The notes under the pieces were generated by a model. It worked only from the letters and a program-made list of their open reading frames with translations. It was not told the origin of the DNA and searched no databases. The translations under genes were made by a program, and so were the position numbers. A DNA stretch of 64,000 nucleotides, taken from assembly GCA_937899725.1 (NCBI GenBank), contig CALCCA010000112.1, forward strand, positions 1 to 64,000. Direction: 5' to 3'. Source of the DNA: an uncultured Halomicronema sp. (GTDB lineage: Bacteria > Cyanobacteriota > Cyanobacteriia > Phormidesmidales > Phormidesmidaceae). Below, piece by piece: positions 57,551 to 64,000 of the stretch (position 1 is the stretch's first letter; each line of letters starts with the position of its first letter).

Positions 57551-58549
57551 ATGCCGACGACTCAACGCAAAACGATCCTCCTAGACTTTGAAAAACCCCT
57601 TGTGGAACTAGAGGATCGGATTAGTCAGATTAGAGATCTTGCTGAAGACAATGATGTTGATGTCTCAACCCAACTGCGGCAGTTACAAACCCGTGCTGAT
57701 CAGCTGCGTCAGGAGATCTTTGCCAGCTTGACTCCTGCTCAACGGTTACAGGTGGCGCGTCATCCGCGGCGGCCGAGCACCCTCGATTACATTCAAGCTG
57801 TGAGCGACGAGTGGATTGAGCTGCATGGCGATCGCGGTTCGGGCAAAGATGACCCCGCCCTAGTCGGTGGCATCGCTCGGTTTGAAGGGCGCCCTGTCGT
57901 TATGCTGGGGCATCAAAAAGGCCGTGACACCAAAGACAATGTGGCCCGCAATTTTGGTATGGCCTCCCCCGGTGGCTATCGCAAGGCCATGCGCCTGATG
58001 GCCCATGCCAACCATTTCAACATGCCGATTTTTGCCTTTATCGATACGCCAGGCGCTTTTCCCGGCTATGAAGCGGAAGAAATGGGGCAGGGTGAAGCGA
58101 TCGCCTACAACCTGCGAGAAATGTTTTCCCTTGACGTGCCGATTATTTGCACCGTCATTGGTGAAGGAGGCTCCGGTGGGGCGTTAGGCATTGGCGTGGG
58201 CGATCGCCTGATGATGTTTGAGCATGCCGTCTACACCGTCGCTAGCCCAGAAGCTTGTGCGGCCATTTTGTGGAAAGATGCGGGCCGCGCCAGCGAAGCC
58301 GCGGAGGCGCTCAAAATCACGGCCACCGACCTCAAGAATTTAGGCATTTTAGACGTCCTTTTACCAGAGCCCCTCGGCGGTACTCATGCGGATCCGCTCA
58401 GGGCGACGCAAATTTTGAAGGATGCGCTGCGCGAAAATTTAGAGATGTTGCTGACGCTGGCCCCGGCTGAGCGGCGTGACCGGCGCTATCGAAAATTCCG
58501 AGATATTGGAGTCTTTACGGAAACGGCGCAAAATGGCCAGGTTTCTTAG
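57551..58549 (+). CDS. accA: Acetyl-CoA carboxylase carboxyltransferase subunit alpha
   Basis: The roughly 332-residue subunit moves the carboxyl group from carboxybiotin to acetyl-CoA, with AccD. It starts [19 protein letters not shown] and has family landmarks [67 protein letters not shown] and [15 protein letters not shown]. The frame extends upstream to 57479 without similarity, so I chose the ATG at 57551. It supplies malonyl-CoA for the acyl-ACP used by AAR and ADO. Confidence 0.97.
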   Translation: MPTTQRKTILLDFEKPLVELEDRISQIRDLAEDNDVDVSTQLRQLQTRADQLRQEIFASLTPAQRLQVARHPRRPSTLDYIQAVSDEWIELHGDRGSGKDDPALVGGIARFEGRPVVMLGHQKGRDTKDNVARNFGMASPGGYRKAMRLMAHANHFNMPIFAFIDTPGAFPGYEAEEMGQGEAIAYNLREMFSLDVPIICTVIGEGGSGGALGIGVGDRLMMFEHAVYTVASPEACAAILWKDAGRASEAAEALKITATDLKNLGILDVLLPEPLGGTHADPLRATQILKDALRENLEMLLTLAPAERRDRRYRKFRDIGVFTETAQNGQVS

Positions 58550-58902
58550 GCCCCGACAAAATTTCACTTCAGGGCAGGCTGTTATGATAGGCAAGGCAAA
58601 AATGAGACGCCGCCAAAAGAGCTTTACATTTGTTAATATTGGTCGTGTGAACAATATTTGAGGCATTTGCACGGAACGGTGGCAGCAATTAGGCGTACTA
58701 CGGGAGTGGCCATATTTGCTGACTCAGGGCTCACAACTAGACGACAGCGCTATCGGTTAACAGCAGTGAGGCGCCCAGTTCGGTTGTTTTTAGCCTTTCT
58801 TCAGACGTTCCTCAGATTAATCTGACAGTCTCAGGAATAGCGAGCCTCTCGCTGACGCTACAGTTTTAATCAGCCAGCATTTTTTGGACATTGGGTTTAT
58901 TC
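58550..58902. other. Intergenic region between accA and the SDR gene
   Basis: No gene or clear hairpin seen. Short frames here overlap accA in another phase and are not called. Confidence 0.3.
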
Positions 58903-59628
58903 ATGAATTCTGAAACGCGACAGCGGGCGCTCATTACCGGTGCCAGTAGCGGAATTGGGCGCGAAACGGCGATCGCGTTTGCCCAGGCTGGTATGGATGT
59001 TGCCTTGGTCGCTCGCTCTCAAGATAAGCTCCAGGCATTGGCCTCAGAGTTGGCAGAGCTGGGGGTCAACGCGAAAACCTACGTGATTGACCTCAGTCAA
59101 ATTGACGCGTTAAAGACGGCCCTGCAAAGTTTGCTTGCTGATTTCGGAGCCGTCAGCATTTTGGTCAACAACGCGGGTATGGGCTACACCGGCTCACTGG
59201 CCGATATGCCGCTGGAGGACTGGCAAACCCTGATGGATTTGAATTTGACGAGCGCTTTATTGACGATGCAGGCGGTGATTCCGGCCATGCGGACGCAGGG
59301 CCACGGCATCATTTTGAATGTGGCCTCCATCGCGGCTCATAACGCTTTCCCCACGTGGGGAGCCTACAGCGCCAGCAAAGCTGGATTGGTGACCCTCTCC
59401 CGCGTTCTGGGCGCTGAAGAAAACGAACATGGCATTCGCGTCATGACCGTGTCTCCTGGCGCGGTAAATACCCCGCTATGGGATACCGAGACGGTACAGG
59501 CAGATTTTGAGCGATCGCACATGCTGACCCCAGCGATCGTGGCCCAAACCATCCTCCATGCTGTCCAACTTCCAGATTCCGCTGTCATCAACGAAATCAC
59601 GCTGATGCCTAGTGGTGGTGCCCTCTGA
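58903..59628 (+). CDS. Short-chain dehydrogenase/reductase
   Basis: The roughly 241-residue NAD(P)-dependent oxidoreductase has the cofactor motif ALITGASSGIGRETAIAF, NNAGMGY, catalytic Ser in ILNVASIAAHNAF and YSASKAGLVTLS (Tyr-x3-Lys). It belongs to the classical SDRs. An SDR sits at this spot, downstream of accA and before folE, in many cyanobacterial alkane loci as I remember them; a role in lipid or aldehyde metabolism is possible. A TTG at 58891 precedes the ATG chosen. Confidence 0.92.
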   Translation: MNSETRQRALITGASSGIGRETAIAFAQAGMDVALVARSQDKLQALASELAELGVNAKTYVIDLSQIDALKTALQSLLADFGAVSILVNNAGMGYTGSLADMPLEDWQTLMDLNLTSALLTMQAVIPAMRTQGHGIILNVASIAAHNAFPTWGAYSASKAGLVTLSRVLGAEENEHGIRVMTVSPGAVNTPLWDTETVQADFERSHMLTPAIVAQTILHAVQLPDSAVINEITLMPSGGAL

Positions 59629-59697
59629 TCGGTCGTTTTTCAGCGATCAAGGGGCGAGTTTTCCATTGCTACTGTGTAGAGTTACCACTGATTTAAT

Positions 59698-60420
59698 ATG
59701 ACTACTGTTTCTTCCAACGCCAACAATGGCGCAAATTTGTCGACCACATCGGATGATCTTGACCTGCGGCAGTCGGGCGCTCCGGTGATTCGCCCTGATC
59801 GCAACACCGCCCACGGCCAAAGCACCAACGCCAAGCCCGTGTCTGATGAAGACCAACTGGCCATGATGGACTCGGTGCGGACGATGTTATTGTCGCTGGG
59901 TGAAGACCCCGATCGCGAGGGGCTGCTCAAAACGCCCAAGCGCGTCGCTGAAGCGATGCGATTTTTGACCAGTGGCTATAGTCAGTCGCTCGATGAATTG
60001 GTCAACAATGCCATCTTTGACGAAGGTCACAACGAAATGGTGCTGGTGCGAGACATTAATCTATTTAGCCTGTGTGAGCACCACATGCTCCCCTTCATGG
60101 GTCGCGCGCACGTGGCGTATATTCCCAAACAGCGGGTGGTTGGGCTGAGCAAGCTGGCCCGCATTGTGGAAATGTATTCCCGCCGTTTGCAGGTACAAGA
60201 GCGTCTGACTCGTCAAGTTGCAGAAGCGATTCAAACCGTTCTGGATCCGCAAGGCGTCGCGATCGTGGTTGAGGCTAGCCACATGTGCATGTCGATGCGC
60301 GGTGTGCAAAAGCCGGGCTCTTGGACGGTCACCAGTGCCATGTTGGGCTGTTTTCAAGAAGATTCTAAAACCCGTGAAGAATTTCTCAGCCTCGTTCGTC
60401 ATCAGCCCTCACTGTTTTAG
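59698..60420 (+). CDS. folE: GTP cyclohydrolase I
   Basis: The 240-residue enzyme makes 7,8-dihydroneopterin triphosphate from GTP, the first step to folate and pterins. The zinc ligands and substrate residues lie in [23 protein letters not shown] (cited by parts) and [18 protein letters not shown]. The N-terminal 45 residues are a low-complexity, likely disordered extension. Downstream of the SDR on the same strand; a strong hairpin follows. Confidence 0.96.
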   Translation: MTTVSSNANNGANLSTTSDDLDLRQSGAPVIRPDRNTAHGQSTNAKPVSDEDQLAMMDSVRTMLLSLGEDPDREGLLKTPKRVAEAMRFLTSGYSQSLDELVNNAIFDEGHNEMVLVRDINLFSLCEHHMLPFMGRAHVAYIPKQRVVGLSKLARIVEMYSRRLQVQERLTRQVAEAIQTVLDPQGVAIVVEASHMCMSMRGVQKPGSWTVTSAMLGCFQEDSKTREEFLSLVRHQPSLF

Positions 60421-61109
60421 TCAAGGATGGCGCTGAAGACAGCCTCTCTACACAGGATGATTCAGAACAGGATGATTCAGAGTATGGCGATTCAGCGCTG
60501 TTAATTGATTTCTAAGGTTGAGGACATTCACCAAAGCGGCAGGGCGGCGATCGCTGCCCTGCCGCTTTAGGGAGCGCTCGGGACTGAGCAATCTGTCTCG
60601 ACCTATGGTCAGATAATAACAAGCTGCCCTTTGATTAAATTATTCGGAATTGCCGAAATAGTTATCTGATTAGCCTTTCACTGCCATCGGCTGGCCTTGT
60701 CCGCAGGAGATGACGGCCTCTGTAGGCTACGGGCTACTCTCCGAATCACGGCTGTGCGTCTAGTCCTCCACGGCAGCAGTAAGACAACTATGCCAGTTCT
60801 TTGGCCCCCTTTGCCCCCACGGCTCCCTAGCCATCGGTAATGATTGCGCAGTCTACTCGTGCCCTGCTCGCCAAGGATGTCGTGATGGCACCGCTCATGC
60901 CCTGTCCCTAAGTGTTGTGGCTATGCCTGTTCTCGCAGGGTGATCGGCGATCGACTACATCAATGCTATCCCTGAGAGATATGTAAAGAGGTATTAACTT
61001 TTAGGCCGAATGGTAAGTGTTTACGCGGCATAATTAAGCTTAGATTAGGTTTAGTTGCCGCATCCTACCGTCAGCTCTTCAGTATTCACTCGCACGCCAG
61101 CCTTCCTTC
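60421..61109. other. Intergenic region after folE
   Basis: It starts with a hairpin (60533-60568) and then 540 bp without a supported ORF. The latter half should contain the promoter of the DUF1997 gene, but no element is clear. Confidence 0.35.
60533..60568 (+). terminator. Hairpin downstream of folE
   Basis: AAAGCGGCAGGGC (60533-60545) pairs exactly with GCCCTGCCGCTTT (60556-60568); the 10-nt loop contains GCGATCGC-like sequence. The T-run is short (CTTTAGG). Confidence 0.6.
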
Positions 61110-61679
61110 ATGCTTCGTCTTTCTTCTCAACAGACTGTAAATATGCAGATCGCTCAGCGCTCTGTCCCGTTACATCATTACTTGAAGCAGCCTCGGCGTT
61201 TAGTGCATGCCCTGATGAACCCGAGCCAGGTTGATCAGCTGAGCCGCAATACTTTTCGGTTTCGGCTACGAGGGTTTCAGTTTTTGATGCTGAATATTCG
61301 ACCAGTCGTCGATCTGCAGATTGATGCTAGTCAAGACCATGTGCTGCGCGTGCGCTCGGTCGGCTGCAAAATTCAGGGCAATGACTTTGTCGACAGACAA
61401 TTTGCCCTCAAGTTGACCGGCATTCTGCAGCTAACCGAGCGCCATGGCTTTACCCAGTTAACGGGTGAGGTCAAGCTCGACATTGCCGTGGGGCTACCGC
61501 CAATGTTGCAGTTGACTCCGTACGCCATTTTAGAAACGACGGGTAACCAAATTCTGAAAGGGGTGCTGATGACGATCAAGCAGCGGTTGATGCGTCAGCT
61601 CGCCGCTGATTATGAACGTTGGAGCAAGCAGCAGCCGCTTCTCGTGACCTCAGATTTTGCCTTAGGCACCCAGAGCTAA
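61110..61679 (+). CDS. DUF1997-family protein
   Basis: The 189-residue protein matches the DUF1997 pattern of cyanobacteria and plastids: HYLKQPRRLVHALMNPSQVDQL near the start (cited in part), FRFRLRGFQFLMLNIRPVVDLQI in the middle and a C-terminal helix ending in RWSKQQ. The fold may be START-like, and the role is unknown. ATG 61143 is a possible later start. An intrinsic terminator follows. Confidence 0.82.
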   Translation: MLRLSSQQTVNMQIAQRSVPLHHYLKQPRRLVHALMNPSQVDQLSRNTFRFRLRGFQFLMLNIRPVVDLQIDASQDHVLRVRSVGCKIQGNDFVDRQFALKLTGILQLTERHGFTQLTGEVKLDIAVGLPPMLQLTPYAILETTGNQILKGVLMTIKQRLMRQLAADYERWSKQQPLLVTSDFALGTQS

Positions 61680-61736
61680 TCGGGGCCGGAGTGGTGGGCG
61701 ATCGCGGTTACCCACCTTAATCTTCTCTTGGTCATT

Positions 61737-61772
61737 TGCGATTGTTTTTTAACTTGAAAACAATCGCATTTT
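61737..61772 (+). terminator. Rho-independent terminator after DUF1997 gene
   Basis: TGCGATTGTTTT (61737-61748) pairs with AAAACAATCGCA (61757-61768), loop 8 nt, followed by TTTT. Confidence 0.75.
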
Positions 61773-61859
61773 AGGCCGCAGAGACGGTGTCTTCTGCATA
61801 ATATTTGCTTAAATGAGCACAGCTACGGTGGTCTTGGTTGTTGGGGAGTGGTCAGGTTT

Positions 61860-63815
61860 ATGGACAAGCCGTCAGAGCGGGATGCGGAAGCGCCGAAGCG
61901 GGATGCGGAAGCGGCCAAAATTGATGTAGAAACACCCAAAAGTGATCCGGAAATGCCCAAAAGTCGCAAATGGCTGTTGGGTAAGATCGGTTTTGGCTGC
62001 TTTGTGGTCGGCGCCGCTACGTCGGCAGCGCTCACCCTAGGCCCGCGATTTGCCCTCAGCAGCAGCGAGGCGGTTTCAGCTCCGAAAGTAGTGGGTTTGG
62101 GGCCGATCGCTCAGGATGTGAGTACCCAAGGTTTAGGCGCATTTCCCGGCGAGATCTCAGCCAGCTATCTCTGCCTGCCCCAGGCCAAGCCCCGTCACGC
62201 TGACAGGGCAATTCCCCCGGCGATCGCGGACGGTCTCTTCAACCCAGCATTGAGCAATTTGCAAAGCGGCATCGACCCCGACATCGTAAATCAGTTTAGG
62301 GCCGCCCCTTGGCCCAACATTCATGAAGCCGCTCGCCAGGCTCGCGTGCCCATCTTGATGTACCACGACATCTTGGCTGAAAAAGAAGTCTTTTTTGATG
62401 TCACCGTCGAAGAATTTGAAGAACATCTGGAACTCATTCAAGCTGCAGAGTTAACTCCCATTACCTTTGACCAACTCTATGATCACTTGCGGATGGGGTC
62501 TCCCCTGCCGCCGAAACCCGTCTTGTTGACCTTTGATGATGGCTATGTGGGCCATTACACCCATGTCTATCCACTGCTCAAAAAATATCAGTATCCTGCC
62601 GTTTTTTCGCTCTTTACCGGCAAGCTAGATGGCGATATTGTAGGGCGTTCCACCGTCACGTGGGAACAGGCCAAAGAGATGGCTGCTGATCCGCTGATGA
62701 CGATCGCAGCTCATAGTGTGATGCACCCCCGCGACCTACGCGACCTCAGCGATGCCGAACTGCAGGTAGAAGTGGTGGAATCGAAACAGCGTTTAGAGGC
62801 GCAGCTCGGTATTCCCATTCGCTACTTTACCTATCCTGAAGGCAACTATGACGAGCGAGTGGCCGACGCCGTGGCCGCTGCAGGCTATGATGCCGCCCTC
62901 ACCATGAGCAACGATCGCGAGTGGTTTGCCGGCGAATCTGATGATTTGCTCAGCATTGGTCGCTTTGGTCAATCTCAGCTTGAGCGGGTGATTCCTGAAG
63001 CTTGGGAAGGCTTGGGCATGGAGGTTGTGGGCGCGAATACTTTCGACTTTTACTCCCCCATTCGGGTAGTAGAGCGGCTCGAAATGGAAGAAGTGCCCCT
63101 CGCGCTGATCACGGGTGGCCGCCCGGCGACCGTCCACGCTGACAGTCGTTACCAACTCGAAGAGATTCTGGTTCGCACTAATGCGACGGCGGCGGTGGAT
63201 GGTGCGTTCTTTAACCTGCGGTATCTTGATTCCAACGTGATGATTGGGCCGGTGCTGAGCCAGGCGACGCAAACCTTTGTACCCGGTAACCCGAGCGAAA
63301 ATCCCCTCCTCGACGGTCGGCCTTTAGCCTTAATTAGCGCCGACGCCGTCAAATTTGTCCCCTTTGATCACGCTCAGCACAATACCCTCCGAGGTATCCA
63401 ATCAGAGATGTCGACGGTCACCGATGCTTTTGTCGGCGCTGCTTGGCTAGTGCGCGATGGCAAAGCTCAACCCGCATCGTCTTTTGGCACCCTGTTTGAT
63501 TTTGAAGCCTATCGCCACCGTGCCTTTTGGGGCATTAATAACGCCGGGCAACCCGTCATTGGTGTGACCAAAGGCCGCGTCGATTCCGTGGCGCTGGGCG
63601 AGTTGCTCCATCAAGTTGGGTTTCGTGATGCCATGATGGTGGACTCTGGTGCCAGCACATCCCTGACTTATAAAGGCGAGTCTTTAGTCGATTACACGCC
63701 CCGACCCGTGCCCCATATGGTGGCTTTGCTGGCCGAGGAAGAGGCGATCGGCGCTTGCCCGCTGGTCTTTGAACCCCCGGTCCATGATGAGGATGACTGG
63801 GCCAACTCTTTTTAA
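61860..63815 (+). CDS. Polysaccharide deacetylase fused to phosphodiester glycosidase domain
   Basis: The roughly 651-residue protein starts with an Asp/Glu/Lys-rich repeat region (units like RDAEAPK), then a membrane anchor near 45-65 (IGFGCFVVGAATSAALTLG), which would place the rest in the periplasm. A NodB-type deacetylase follows: ILMYHDI, VLLTFDDGY (near 228), HSVMHP (near 288) and the YPEGNYD motif, all metal and catalytic residues in place. The last 240 residues match the NAGPA/phosphodiester glycosidase (DUF2233) fold: LITGGRPATV, VDGAFFNLR, FVGAAWLVRDG and MVDSGASTSL. It probably edits cell-wall or exopolysaccharide. GTG 61848 is an alternative start. Confidence 0.88.
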   Translation: MDKPSERDAEAPKRDAEAAKIDVETPKSDPEMPKSRKWLLGKIGFGCFVVGAATSAALTLGPRFALSSSEAVSAPKVVGLGPIAQDVSTQGLGAFPGEISASYLCLPQAKPRHADRAIPPAIADGLFNPALSNLQSGIDPDIVNQFRAAPWPNIHEAARQARVPILMYHDILAEKEVFFDVTVEEFEEHLELIQAAELTPITFDQLYDHLRMGSPLPPKPVLLTFDDGYVGHYTHVYPLLKKYQYPAVFSLFTGKLDGDIVGRSTVTWEQAKEMAADPLMTIAAHSVMHPRDLRDLSDAELQVEVVESKQRLEAQLGIPIRYFTYPEGNYDERVADAVAAAGYDAALTMSNDREWFAGESDDLLSIGRFGQSQLERVIPEAWEGLGMEVVGANTFDFYSPIRVVERLEMEEVPLALITGGRPATVHADSRYQLEEILVRTNATAAVDGAFFNLRYLDSNVMIGPVLSQATQTFVPGNPSENPLLDGRPLALISADAVKFVPFDHAQHNTLRGIQSEMSTVTDAFVGAAWLVRDGKAQPASSFGTLFDFEAYRHRAFWGINNAGQPVIGVTKGRVDSVALGELLHQVGFRDAMMVDSGASTSLTYKGESLVDYTPRPVPHMVALLAEEEAIGACPLVFEPPVHDEDDWANSF

Positions 63816-64000
63816 TGCCTGGCGTCGCGTGACACCCCCGAGGACACTATCTCTGAGCAGCTCTTGGCCCTTTGGCTAAGACTTTATGACAGCGATAGCA
63901 TCACCTCGACGCTCTGAAACCAGGCGACAAATTCGGTTTCCTGCCTGCTCTGTTCCCCAGTATCGCCAAGCTTGCAGGGGGCGATCGCGAGGGATTGCCC

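Overview
The window comes from a phycobilisome-containing cyanobacterium. The octamer GCGATCGC (HIP1) recurs throughout. The genes include a photosystem II D1 protein, NdhL, a CpcS/CpeS-type bilin lyase, a CpcG rod-core linker, a cyAbrB regulator, a group I intron in tRNA-Leu(UAA), and the cyanobacterial alkane pair ADO/AAR next to accA. The gene set would fit a Leptolyngbya-like lineage, but that placement is inference. I see no CRISPR array, intact insertion sequence, rRNA or prophage.

Layout. 0-7.2 kb is mostly carbon metabolism: an ankyrin lipoprotein, phosphoglucomutase, a histidine phosphatase, an isochorismatase-like hydrolase next to a PAS histidine kinase, and acetate kinase. 7.2-11.6 kb holds two divergent TetR-controlled units. 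One TetR faces an amidase. A second TetR faces a psbA whose QB-pocket loop is rewritten. Both intergenic regions carry inverted repeats built on the octamer TTAGTTAA/TTAACTAA. 12.2-16.9 kb is a type I secretion ATPase with an N-terminal regulatory domain plus its membrane fusion protein. 16.9-20.6 kb has two tRNAs, a lipase-like hydrolase, a conserved hypothetical and ndhL. 20.6-22.4 kb is a gene-poor stretch with hairpins and a decayed repeat. 22.4-33.6 kb holds an ammonium-transporter/histidine-kinase fusion, asparaginase, CGLD27 and TrmO proteins, a two-component pair, a Ser/Thr kinase, an alpha/beta hydrolase and an MscS channel. 33.6-35.3 kb is the phycobilisome pair cpcS-cpcG. 35.5-45.1 kb has a paralogue of the earlier hypothetical, two polysaccharide glycosyltransferases, a GST, a DUF429 protein and a second phosphohexomutase. 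45-54.5 kb holds a membrane hypothetical, cyAbrB, Rrf2-cbiB, pyrR, a geranylgeranyl-reductase-family flavoprotein and an 846-residue CNB/AAA+/polyferredoxin fusion. 55-60.4 kb is the alkane/fatty-acid block ado-aar-accA-SDR-folE. The window ends with a DUF1997 protein and a NodB-deacetylase/phosphodiester-glycosidase fusion.

The strongest candidates for something undescribed are three. First, the TetR-psbA unit: a D1 that keeps every Mn-cluster ligand but has lost Ser264 and the surrounding QB loop, behind a palindrome that overlaps its predicted promoter and close to a similarly wired TetR-amidase pair. Second, the CNB/degenerate-AAA+/membrane Fe-S fusion. Third, the ammonium transporter fused to a PAS histidine kinase.

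All calls come from reading the sequence and its translations by eye. No database search was run, so family names rest on remembered motifs, and start codons are judgements where stated.
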